Positions 31,501 to 43,300 of a stretch of DNA of 64,000 bases are shown here, in pieces. The translations under genes and the position numbers were made by a program. Positions within the stretch are counted from its first letter, which is position 1. Each line of letters starts with the position of its first letter. This DNA comes from Sepioteuthis lessoniana (lineage: Eukaryota > Mollusca > Cephalopoda > Myopsida > Loliginidae): NCBI GenBank assembly GCA_963585895.1, contig OY757904.1:726907-790906 (forward strand), read 5' to 3'. The notes below the pieces were generated by a model that worked only from the letters and a program-made list of their open reading frames with translations, had not been told where the DNA came from and searched no databases.

Positions 31501-32555
31501 TTATATTTGAATTTTTTGGTGAAAGTTTTGAGCATTTTTTTCTCGTTCATCCTTGAAGAATGTATTTCAGTCTGTATATAAAACATTCTTATCTTGATAT
31601 GATTCCCGTTTATGAATCTGTTTTCAGTAAAGTTAGATATGAATGAAAGGATTATATGTACAGATACCTTTTTTTGAACACATACAATTTAAATATTTCT
31701 TTTAAATAGAAAGGAACACAAGCTTGATGGATGACTGTCTAAAAATGTAGATCTCTTTGTTTATTTGCTTGTGCCCTCAAATTATTTGAAACAGTACATT
31801 GTAATATATTGAATACAGGCATCAATGAAATATAACTTTGTGTAAAAAATCTGGGAAATTTTGCATTTTCACTATAGTAATGTGAGGTCAATATTATAGT
31901 GAACTTATTTCTCAAGGGAGGTAATTATTAAATACTGATTATAGAGTAGTCATCCTTTGCTTATTTGAGACCACAAAAAGTGCAATGTTGATGGGATGAA
32001 CAGGAACTACAAAGAATAAAAGAAAGAAACAGTATGGAGACAAACTCGTGAAAGAAAGATGGAATGAAAGAAACCATAAACATTGACATGAAAAAAGAAA
32101 TGATGTGAGAAATATGAATTTGAATTACAGAAAGTAGAAAGATGTAAATTGGAAAATCCAAAATGGAAATGTGCCCCCACATTTAATTAACCCACTATTC
32201 AATCCCGATTATGTGTCTTCCTTTTATATTAGACAGAAATTTCTTTTTCATTTCTAAATCAAAACAGTTGTACAATTCAAGAAAACTGAATATTCATTTT
32301 GGTCACATTGATATACCCTTCTATTCTTTCAAACGGTTACCCCATGTGTTCATTCACTAAATTGTAAATGTAATATTGTCATTTGAATTGAGATAGCAAG
32401 CATACACAAGATGAACCATATTGTGAAGGTTTCATTTTTGTCATAAAATTGCTAAGAATGGTATTCCATGTATAAATAGAATTGAAATTTACAATGTACA
32501 TAAAAAATGTACTTTTGTTTATACTGCCATTTTCTATTTGTGAGTGAATAGGTGT
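24570..32555. other. 8 kb AT-rich DNA downstream of MORF4L1-like gene, no gene seen
   Basis: Probably 3' UTR and intergenic DNA. Contains microsatellites ((CA)n at about 26885-26912, (TA)n at about 28494-28525) and homopolymers (poly-T at 26082-26107 and about 29815-29832, poly-A at about 30357-30375). Short open frames here are low-complexity and show no family features. Confidence 0.6.
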
Positions 32556-32559
32556 TTGC

Positions 32560-33290
32560 TGAAACCAAAGTTTTACAACCCTGTTGGCTGGGGCTGTTAA
32601 AACACTGACTGCATCTCTGCAGAGGAGTAAGATCCCTCCTCCCCCAACTAGTATCCTGGATATGACACTAAATTGAATCTGATGGTGAAGCTCCAGTAAT
32701 GCTGAAGCTTTCGGGAAGGCAGAGTACTCCTTTATTGCCATCGCTTCCAGGTCCACTCTGGCCCGGAGTTGTACCACCTGATAAGGTCTTATCTATGGGT
32801 TAAATAGAATGGTTTGACATTTAAGCTGTGTGCAAACAAATGTCTTATGCTAAATTGAATTGTTAGAAATAGAACAGTTTGATTATTTAACTGTGCAAAC
32901 AAATGACTGATGTTTAATTGAATTGTTAGTGATACATAGCAATACTTGGAACTATTTAATTGTGTGCAAATGAATGAGTAATATTGAATAGAATTATTTG
33001 TGTTAAATAGCAATATTTGTAACCTCTTCACTGTCTGCAATTAATGATTAATATTGAATAGAATTATTAATGTTAGCAATAATTAAAACCATTTAACTGT
33101 GTAGAAATAATAGCAATACTAATGTGCAAACAAATTAGTTCAAACTCATTTAAAAAGGAAATAACCTACAAACTGTGCGCAAACAAATGACTGATGTTAA
33201 ACTGTGACTGTTATGTAGCAATGCTTGAAACCATTTAACTGTGTGCCAAAAAAAGTGCTCACACTTGTTTAAAAATATTATCTACAAAAT
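32560..33290 (+). repeat. Composite repeat copy with long minisatellite
   Basis: GCTGGGGCTGTTAAAACACT (about 32588), 'gatggtgaagctccagtaat', 'ccactctggcccggagt', then about seven units of the roughly 60-bp repeat (CATTTAACTGTGTGCAAACA-like core) to about 33260. Minus-strand open frames at 32379-32777 and 32789-33040 are read-through of the repeat. Confidence 0.75.
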
Positions 33291-33299
33291 GTGTTTATC

Positions 33300-33595
33300 A
33301 TATTTACCAACCCCTCCGCTCAGGCAGGATATGACACAAGGTCAATTTTTAAGCGGAGTTTTACAGGTTTGAATACAGAATTTTCTTTCTCTTAGACTAG
33401 TTGCCTCACCAAGGCTGAAGAACCCAGTCTGCTCTACTATTTACCCATAGCTGGAGGGAGAATAATTGGATTCATACCTTTCCCAAGAGTATTAGTGCTA
33501 TGTGAAATGCGATCAGTCTCGTCCAGGATTTGAACTCGTGTCGCCATGTCCATTTCCTATACTGATAACCATTACACCACTGGCACCTACAAAAT
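33300..33595 (-). mobile_element. tRNA-derived SINE, near full length
   Basis: On the minus strand the head starts at about 33594 with an A box TGGTGTAATGGTTA and a B box GAGTTCAAATCC. It continues with 'gcactaatactcttgggaaa', 'agctatgggtaaatagtaga', 'agcagactgggttcttcagc' and a distal part ending near 'gcggaggggttgg' at about 33310. The box spacing is that of a tRNA but no acceptor stem can form. A related degraded copy is at 57110-57340. Confidence 0.8.
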
Positions 33596-33609
33596 GTGTT
33601 TATGATCAA

Positions 33610-34200
33610 CATGGCTTTGAGTGTTTTGCTTTTTTTGGTGTTGGTGATGTCTGAGACTTTCATTGATTTCTTTGATGCTTCGTTTTTGGGTTGTACCCAA
33701 AAATCCATCACCAGTGATGACTATGCATATCTGTTTCAGTTTGAAAATGATTGATGGTATTCTGATACCCCCTGCATATGGTGCTCCTTCTGATCATCAT
33801 TCAACAATCTGGGTACCATTTTTGTGCAGACTTTCTGCATGCCTAAATCTTTGGTGATAATATTCCAAATACGATCCTTTTTCATTTCCAGCTGATTGCA
33901 GTTATTCATACAGTCAACCAATGATCACCACAAACCACCTGCCTTAGCTGCTCAACATGACCTTAGCCGTGTTTGCTGAAGGCCTCTCACTCCTGCAGTC
34001 TTCTTTCACCTCCTTGCACCCCTTTTTAAACGACTTGTGCCACTCAAAAACAGGTGTGTGTATAGTGTTATCTCCATATACTTGCTGAAGCATTTCAAGT
34101 GCTTGTGGTGGAATTTTTTCCTACTGGACTAAAAATTTCAAGTTCATTCATTGCTCAGTGTTTATTCCTCGGTGCTCATAGCTGAATAATCTGAAAAAGA
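33610..34200 (-). mobile_element. Degenerate mariner, N-terminal half
   Basis: Minus-strand translation gives, in order, PPQALEMLQQVYGDNTIHTP near 34050-34110, VFEWHKSFKKGCKEVKEDCR, then NEKGSYLEY in one frame or DRIWNIITKDLGMQKVCTKM in another, VPRLLNDDQKE near 33800, and a decayed first catalytic motif with WIFGYNPKTK near 33690. This is the N-terminal HTH and first Asp region of a mariner transposase. The longest open piece is 33736-33921. It is a different family from the 20-kb and 62-kb copies. Confidence 0.78.
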
Positions 34201-34517
34201 AGTGTAAACAAAAGCGTGTGAAAAGAAATGTGATGGTTGTAGTTCATTTCTCAGTGTAATTAATAACTTTGTAAATAACCATAAAAACAAAATGGCTGGT
34301 TGCTGTATTGTGATGGTTAATATGATTAGGTTTTTGAATTATGTACTTTTTTACAAGAAAAGTTAAAAATAAGGCACCCTTACAAAAAAAACTAAAAACA
34401 AAGAAAAACTGACAAATGCAAAGATACAAAAAAAGCATTTAAAAACTCCTTAAAAAAATAAACTAAAACAAAAAAAGTATCCCACATTCACTTTGAAGAT
34501 GAGCAAAAAATAAATAT

Positions 34518-34927
34518 GAGGTTTGATAAAAAAAGTATTGAGACATCTTTAACTTTTAAATTAAGACGTGTGTATAGTTAGTCAACTTAAAATGTTAAAG
34601 TGATGATATCTAGACTTCAAAACAACAACTGGTTGTTATTTTGATCAGGACACAGGTTTGTGCAAGTGCAACAGCCTCTATATCACACTTGACTCAGGGT
34701 GCATTTTTTTCTTGTTTTCTTCCTATACTGAAAATTCAACTTAACAGTATGATTTGAGAATATGGAGGGTGCATGATATTCTAAGAGAGAGATATCTCAA
34801 AAGTGCTTTAATCAATAGGAAATTTGCTGGATTAAGATAATGCCAAGGGGACTATTTTGAAGAAACTAACATTCATTGTTAATTTCTATCTTGGTAAATA
34901 CAGACTCAGTCTTTATACTTTTTGAAC
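34518..34927 (+). mobile_element. Short mariner derivative (410 bp)
   Basis: Left end GGTTTGATAAAAAAAGTATT and right end GACTCAGTCTTTATACTTTT, which are roughly inverted. The inside is a C-terminal transposase remnant only (FFSCFLPILKIQ-like, then GDYFEE in GGACTATTTTGAAGAA). Collinear with 24113-24563 including the join near 'gtttgtgcaagtgcaac'. Confidence 0.68.
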
Positions 34928-35056
34928 ATTAATAGGATTTGCTGAAAAAAGCATAAAATGAAAAACCAAGCATAAATATTACTAAACCAATGAATTGGAA
35001 CTATATTAAAGCAAGTCAAGACAAATTTGCAAATTCACTTTTTGTAGATGCACATA

Positions 35057-35058
<2 letters not shown>

Positions 35059-35094
<36 letters not shown>
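35059..35094. repeat. (TA)n microsatellite
   Basis: Uninterrupted TA run. Confidence 0.95.
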
Positions 35095-35101
<7 letters not shown>

Positions 35102-35192
35102 ATAATCAAAATGTTTTTCTTAAATCAGAGAAATGCTCAAATACTGGCCATTTGAGGTGGATAAAACCTAAAATAAATGCTTACTCGCCTCC

Positions 35193-35297
35193 TCATGACT
35201 ATTAGTTTCATGTATTTTTATTAAGAAAATCTAATCATCAGATGAAATGTTTCTTCTGATGATTTTTTAATAAGAATACATGAAACTAATTGTCATA
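35193..35297. repeat. About 100-bp imperfect hairpin (MITE-like)
   Basis: Left arm from 'atgactattagtttcatg' (35194) pairs with the right arm ending 'catgaaactaattgtcat' (35296). The inner arm 'aatcatcaga' pairs with 'tctgatgatt'. The loop is about a dozen bases. Confidence 0.75.
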
Positions 35298-35299
35298 AA

Positions 35300-38200
35300 G
35301 CTGTCATGAGAAATGGTTATTAATTGATTCCACAAGAAGTGAAAATCAGAATTTTGCGCTGGATTTGTCTATCATTGTATCTCCACATCTACAAATTTAC
35401 TTGGTATCTATATTCTCTCCAGGTTTGCCAAAAAGTTTATCTTTTGTTGTTAGATGTTATTAGGGACCTTAAGTTTTTTACTACATTCATGATCACTTTG
35501 TCTTGTGATTGTTATCATTAAAAAAAAATCAAAGAAGAGAATAACACTTGTGTATAAAACTATTCATCTATCCGTTTTTTTATCATGAAAGGTGCAAAAT
35601 TAGTTGTATGGAGAGAGAGAGAGAGAAACACACATACACAGAAAGTCAGGAACTGCCTAGATGTACATAGAGAGAGATGGTATCTTCAGGGAGCCTTACT
35701 TCTTTGCTCTGCCTTGATGAGGCTGGCACAAGGCAGACTTAAAACTTTTAATCATCTTTGTATCTTCTTCGTTCTGGGGTCATGCTCACTTTTGACATAA
35801 GTGAGTCTTATACATTTACACTTTTCTCTTGTTCTCAACCCAGGGCCATCTGGCCCTAAGGTGTCATGACATCTAGTATCACTGCTCTGTCTGACTATTT
35901 GGGGTTGAAAACTTCTGTTGTTATATATTTTTCGGACGCCTACACACTCTTCCTTCTGGCATCCGACCTATACAATTCACTTGGCATTTCCACTGTCTTT
36001 TGTTTACCTTGAGACACAGCTGCATCCAGTTTTTGAAATCCACTAACACAACCTGTCAAAGGCCAATATGTAACACTTTGCTTATTTTAGTCACATATCC
36101 AAGTTGTGAGCAGACTCATACTACTTTGGTCACCTGAACTGGTGTTTTCAGCATGACTTCACTGTAAGTCATCAGCTTGGTTATGTTTGTTACTTTGATG
36201 TATGATTTCAACATATAAGTAAAATCCTATTGGATCATTTTAAAACAAATTGTGATGAGTAATGTTAAGTGGATAATTTATAACAATGTATAATAAAAGT
36301 GAAATTAACAACCACAAACTATATCAAAGTATATGATGCTATCTCTATGATGAGATTGGAACAGAGTTCTTTATTGTGAGCCTCTTCCAAAGAACCAAAA
36401 GACTGATTTGAACAAGTACTGCTTTATATATTAATTGAAGATTGCAGTTGATGAAAAATATCCTGAGTTAATAGAAAGTGTGTGATCTTCTCTCAGTATA
36501 ACACAAGACGACATTTGGTGTTGAAATAAAAATCTTTTTCAACTTGGCTGGAAAGTGTTCATTCATCTTCAATATTCAGTATATTTCATACCTTTTGGAT
36601 TACCATTTATTCCAAATTTTACAGAATTCTCTTAAGAGAGGATATCAGTTCTTTTGAGGGCTACAAAAAGCATCAGGAATAATTGTCAGGAAAGATAAAA
36701 CATTATGAAAGGACAGAATTATGAAGTTGCCTAAAAAATGACAGAAGATAGCAGAAGAAAATGTTAAATATATCTATGTCAGAAAGGGAAAACTTATTTA
36801 TTTTTACTTAATAAACCGAACCAACATTTTACTTTACCCAATAACATGAGTAAGTAGCAAGAAAAAAAAGAATCAGAAATATGTCTTTTATCTCAGCTGT
36901 TGTGTTATGACTGATTAGATCTTTATCAATATGGTGGTACAGAGCATAGCACAAGATATTTGCCTGCATTTCAGAAGTGAATTAGTGTTAAGTGAACTGC
37001 AAGCATTCTCTGTTAGAATGTAAACCTTGCTTGCCAATTCCATTTGCAGAAATAACTGTTTCATTTCTTTGCAATTGTCACCTTAATTATAATAGTTTGT
37101 TAAAAATATACACACAAAAGGAATCTGTAATAAAACTAGGCCACTTGAAATATTCTGGGTACAAGTGTATGAAAAGATGATTATTAATAGCCTTGTACCA
37201 GACTAAGCTGAGTTGAAACTAAGTTTCAAAAGTAAGCTATTCTTATATTTTATTCTGCAGACAAATCACCTCATCCACATTAGTTTATCATATAGAATCA
37301 TTGTTAAAAAAGAATGAGTAATTTGTCGAGTAATAGATATAGTAATAACTTTTAAAAATCCCAGAGAGATACATTGAAATTTGGGAATGGATTTCTCATA
37401 AAATAATAATGCCCAGAACTTTGAGATGAAATCCTTCAAGGAGAGATCAGATTATTAGAGCACTTGACAATGTCATTATTTTATTGTACAAAGATAAAAA
37501 AATGAAGGTCTTGCTTTGAATTTAAAATGTATCACTAAACAAATATAAAAGTAAATAATTCAAAATCTATATTGGCATAACACAGATTATGCATACGAAA
37601 TATTGAATATCAATTTTGTGATAGAAAATTCAAATAATTTTCATGTTTGTTACTCTTAGTTTCATAGTTGAATCTTAAAAGTGGGTAAAATTTCCACACA
37701 CAAAAAAAGGCACAAAATTTATGACAATCTTCAAAAGTTTTAAATTGGAAAAATTCAAGTAATCTTGTTAATGACTTCTAAATTTATAAAAGGCAGAGGG
37801 CAGAAGTATTTAACCTTTGGGATAACGGCTTTAGAAATATCAGAAAAGAATAAAGATAAATGATTATTTGCTGTTGGGAGACAATTAGAAATCTTTGTTT
37901 TTATGCTGAGTGATTTACTTGTGCAGTGTGTCCTACTATTGTAACTTTGTATCTAACTAATTTAAGCAAATAACAATATTAAATCAGATGTAACTAAAAC
38001 ACCATTAACCTGTTTCCAGTATTTCATAAACTACTATTATTTCCTCTCAACTTAAGTTGATCTTTTGTTTTAAAAAAAATATTTATATGGTTTTCTGTGA
38101 AAATAAATATTTTGTATTTATTTTCTGTGCAATATAACAATATAAAGTTTCATAAAATGATAAAATAGAAATCACTTTCAGTTGTGATATATCTTTGTAT

Positions 38201-40316
38201 AATAAAATAGAAAAGACAATATATTTATTCTAGTTTACTTGGTCTGACACAAGGCTACATTTTTAAGGTGCCCAGTGAGACAAGCTTGAGAATGACCACT
38301 TAAAATAAGGGCCTGTTTGATTGAGTATCACAATATGTAGTATAAGCGAGGCTTTTTTTTTTTTAAATTACAGACTACTTTTTAAAATTGCATTAAAAAA
38401 AGAAAAAAAAAGAAACCAAAATTCGATTTTTATCTTTGACATTTATTAATTTAAGAAAATGAATAAATAATGAGCAAAAAAAAAAAAAAAAAAAATTGAT
38501 AAAAAAGGTTCTTACTTTTAATGATCATTTCTGTAAAATTTCAATATTGACATAAAATAATTTTGTCATTACATTGAAGAATAAAAAAAAAAAGGTTCAA
38601 TTTTCATTTTGAGTCAACTTTGTATAATGATATTTTCTAAGGAAAATTATTTAAAGTTTTACATTTGTGGCTATGTTTAAGTTTATTGGTTTAAGTAAAT
38701 ATGTTTGTTTTTTTCATTGATTTAAAGACTGAAATTTCTTCTCATTTTGTTTGTATAAAATTCTTTGAAAACTATTTTTTTAAAATCATAATTGGCATTA
38801 TTTTAATTTGCTTGTTTTATATTATTTTGATTATTCTGTATAGTTACAATATTAACTGAGAACCTCAATTAATCACTAGAAAATAGTTGTTTTATTCCAT
38901 GCATTTCTTTCACATCATCTCTTCCAGATATTCTTGCAACTGTTGCATTTTTCTTAAAAATTGCATAACAGAAATAATTTGCTGTGTATAGTATAACAGG
39001 AAGAGCTTTTCTGTATTGATTAACATCATCATCTGTTACATTTATGTTGAATTTATAGATATATAACTTTTACTTCTCCGTCATTTTATTCCAGTTTGTT
39101 TTTTGTAAATTCTTCAAATCAATACTTTGGTTATTAAGTGGCAGGGTCAATTTTAAAACTGACAACATTCTAATTTTTTTCATACTCAAGCACATGATAT
39201 ATAGAGATATTATACTAATCCAAATCAAGTTGCCAGTACTGACCAAACCTTCCCTGAAGGTGATCCATTTGAAATTTGCCAGATAGTACATCAGTTCTAG
39301 AATTGCATGGATAGTATGATACAAAACTGTGAAAGTTTTCTTTGTTAAAACTTTGAAAGTTTTCTTGGAATATCATTCCCAAGAATGATATTCCAAGATT
39401 CTAATCAGTTGCAAAATACATTGAGAAATATATAATTTTCGTAATTTACTTTAAGTGGATTAGCATAATTATTGAGAAACGGAATACCTTTATATGATCC
39501 TTTTACATTCAGTATTGTCCACCAAGTATAAAATATGTTTATGTATTCTGCAAAGGCATGCAAACATTTTTGTTTCTCTAAGGTCAATAAACCCTGAATA
39601 GTTTATTGGTGGAAAATTTATGGAACTAAAGAAATATCTTGCCTTTTAAGGTTAGGAGAAAGAACTTTGGAGGTCAATTTATAGCAATATTTAGAAAAAT
39701 GACGGATTCCAGGGCATAAAGTTTCTGTAAGGTACAAAATCGGGCACTATAGATTCTATCTAATTCATGATTTCTATTCTGAAAAACTGTGGCGACAGCA
39801 TACATTCACTTGCATCTTTTTGACCAAAGCCAATTGCTTCTAATACACCTGTGGACCGAGTTGAATATATGGACTGAATTGAATAAGAAGAAAAGAAATC
39901 TAGATTTCATGATTGGTTGTAGATATATACTATTGAGTGTAATTGGTGACAAGAAAAACTGAAACCATTACTCAAACTCTTGCAACAATATTGTGATTTT
40001 GTCTTTGTAATGATTCATGTCAACATTATCAGTGGTCTTACCATATTTTTTAGATACGGAAAATTACTAGTATTACCACCTGATCCTTGATTCTCCCACA
40101 AAATCATGTAAATTACGTGGGTGGCATACTAGAAGGAGCCGTGTCTACGTGCACCATGTAGGCGGAAGGTATGACCACGAGGATTTGCATGGGCATCTGG
40201 AATAGTATATAACAGGAAGACAACTACTAGAGGTCATGTCACTGTAAGCTCTGGCCTTGTGTAAGACTGTCCAGATTTGAGAAGTGGAGAAAACGTGGAG
40301 ATGTACGAAACACGAG
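35300..40316. other. 5 kb AT-rich DNA, no gene seen
   Basis: Includes a short (GA)n at 35613-35627 and an unclassified, less AT-rich stretch at 35640-36130 that reads like an old repeat but was not identified. A 15-bp perfect hairpin sits at 39364-39378/39383-39397. The stretch at 40120-40316 precedes the tandem array and may be unique sequence. Confidence 0.5.
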
Positions 40317-43300
40317 TAGAGAAGCAAGAAACTAAGATGATTCGATGCCTTGAGATGGTTCTGTACGAGGCTCGCAAAAGTAAAGAAGCGAGGAGAAACT
40401 AAGGTGATTCGACTGCTTGAGGTGGCCCTGTATGAGGCTCAGGAAATCAGAGAAGCGAGGAGAAACTAAGGTGATTCGACTGCTTGAGGTGGCCCTGTAT
40501 GAGGCTCAGGAAATCAGAGAAGCGAGGAGAAACTAAGGTGATTCGACTGCTTGAGGTGGCCCTGTATGAGGCTCAGGAAATCAGAGAAGCGAGGAGAAAC
40601 TAAGGTGATTCGACTGCTTGAGGTGGCCCTGTATGAGGCTCAGGAAATCAGAGAAACGAGGAGAAACTAAGGTGATTCGACTGCTTGAGGTGGCCCTGTA
40701 TGAGGCTCAGGAAATCAGAGAAGCGAGGAGAAACTAAGGTGATTCGGCTGCTTGAGGAGGCCCTGTATGAGGCTCAGGAAATCAGAGAAGCGAGGAGAAA
40801 GTAAGGTGATTCGGCTGCTTGAGGTGGCCCTGTATGAGGCTCAGGAAATCAGAGAAACGAGGAGAAACTAAGGTGATTCGACTGCTTGAGGTGGCCCTGT
40901 ATGAGGCTCAGGAAATCAGAGAAGCGAGGAGAAACTAAGGTGATTCGACTGCTTGAGGTGGCCCTGTATGAGGCTCAGGAAATCAGAGAAACGAGGAGAA
41001 ACTAAGGTGATTCGACTGCTTGAGGTGGCCCTGCATGAGGCTCAGGAAATCAGAGAAGCGAGGAGAAACTAAGGTGATTCGACTGCTTGAGGTGGCCCTG
41101 TATGAGGCTCAGGAAATCAGAGAAACGAGGAGAAACTAAGGTGATTCGACTGCTTGAGGTTGCCCTGTATGAGGCTCAGGAAATCAGAGAAGCGAGGAGA
41201 AACTAAGGTGATTCGGCTGCTTGAGGAGGCCCTGTATGAGGCTCAGGAAATCAGAGAAGCGAGGAGAAAGTAAGGTGATTCGGCTGCTTGAGGTGGCCCT
41301 GTATGAGGCTCAGGAAATCAGAGAAACGAGGAGAAACTAAGGTGATTCGGCTGCTTGAGGTGGCCCTGCATGAGGCTCAGAAATCAGAGAAGCGAGGAGA
41401 AACTAAGGTGATTCGACTGCTTGAGGTGGCCCTGTATGAGGCTCAGGAAATCAGAGAAACGAGGAGAAACTAAGGTGATTCGGCTGCTTGAGGTGGCCCT
41501 GCATGAGGCTCAGAAATCAGAGAAGCGAGGAGAAACTAAGGTGATTCGGCTGCTTGAGGTGGCCCTGTATGAGGCTCAGGAAATCAGAGAAGCGAGGAGA
41601 AACTAAGGTGATTCGGCTGCTTGAGGTGGCCCTGTATGAGGCTCAGAAATCAGAGAAGCGAGGAGAAACTAAGGTGATTCGGCTGCTTGAGGTGGCCCTG
41701 CATGAGACAGGAAATCAGAGAAGCGAGGAGAAACTAAGGTGATTCGACTGCTTGAGGTGGCCCTGCATGAGGCTCAGGAAATCAGAGGAATGTGGAGAAA
41801 CTAAAGTGATTCGACTGCTTGAGGTGGCCCTGTATGAGGCTCAGGATATCAGAGAAACGAGGAGAAACTAAGGTGATTCGACTGCTTGAGGTGGCCCTGT
41901 ATGAGGCTCAGGAAATCAGAGAAACGAGGAGAAACTAAGGTGATTCGACTGCTTGAGGTGGCCCTGTATGAGGCTCAGGATATCAGAGAAACGAGGAGAA
42001 ACTAAGGTGATTCGACTGCTTGAGGTGGCCCTGTATGAGGCTCAGGATATCAGAGAAACGAGGAGAAACTAAGGTGATTCGACTGCTTGAAGAGGCCCTG
42101 TATGAGGCGCAGGATATCAGAGAAACGAGGAGAAACTAAGGTGATTCGACTGCTTGAAGAGGCCCTGCATGAGGCGCAGGATATCAGAGAAACGAGGAGA
42201 AACTAAGGTGATTCGACTGCTTGAGGTGGCCCTGTATGAGGCTAAGGAAATCAGAGAAGCGAGGAGAAACTAAGGTGATTCGACTGCTTGAGGTGGCCCT
42301 GTATGAGACTCAGGATATCAGAGAAACGAGGAGAAACTAGGGTGATTCGGCTGCTTGAAGTGGCCCTCTATGAGGCTCAGAAAATCAGAGAAATGAGGAG
42401 AAACTAAGGTGATTCGACTGCTTGATGTGGCCCTGTATGAGGCTCAGGAAATCAGAGAAACGAGGAGAAACTAAGGTGATTCGACTGCTTGAGGTGGCCC
42501 TGTATGAGGCTCAGGAAATCAGAGAAACGAGGAGAAACTAAGGTGATTCGACTGCTTGAAGAGGCCCTGTATGAGGCTCAGGAAATCAGAGAAACGAGGA
42601 GAAACTAAGGTGATTCGACTGCTTGAAGAGGCCCTGTATGAGGCGCAGGATATCAGAGAAACAAGGAGAAACTAAGGTGATTCGAATGCTTGAGGTGGCC
42701 CTGTATGAGGCTCAGGATATCAGAGAAACGAGGAGAAACTAAGGTGATTCGACTGCTTGAGGTGGCCCTGTATGAGGCTCAGAAATCAGAGAAGCGAGGA
42801 GAAACTAAGGATATCGGCTGCTTGAGGTGGCCCTGTATGAGGCTAAGGAAATCAGAGAAGCGAGCAGAAACTAAGGTCATTTGGCTGCTTGAGGTGGCCC
42901 TGTATGACGCTCAGGAAATCAGAGAAGCGAGGAGAAACTAAGGTGATTCGGCTGCTTGAGGTGGCCCTGTATGAGACTCAGGAAATCAGAGAAACGAGAA
43001 GAAACTAAGATGATTCGACTGCTTGATGTGGCCCTGTATGAGGATCAGGAAATCAGAGAAACGAGAAGAAACTAAGGTGATTCGACTGCTTGAAGAGGCC
43101 CTGTATGAGGCGCAGGATATCAGAGAAACGAGGAGAAACTAAGGTGATTCGACTGCTTGAGGTGGCCCTGTATGAGGCTCAGGAAATCAGAGAAACGAGG
43201 AGAAACTAAGGTGATTCGGCTGCTTGAGGTGGCCCTGTATGAGGCTCAGGAAATTAGAGAAGCGAGGAGAAACTAAGGTGATTCGGCTGCTTGAGGTGGC

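Noticed and set aside
33480-33594. tRNA gene on the minus strand
   Set aside because: Head of a SINE; box spacing fits, but the stems are not complementary.
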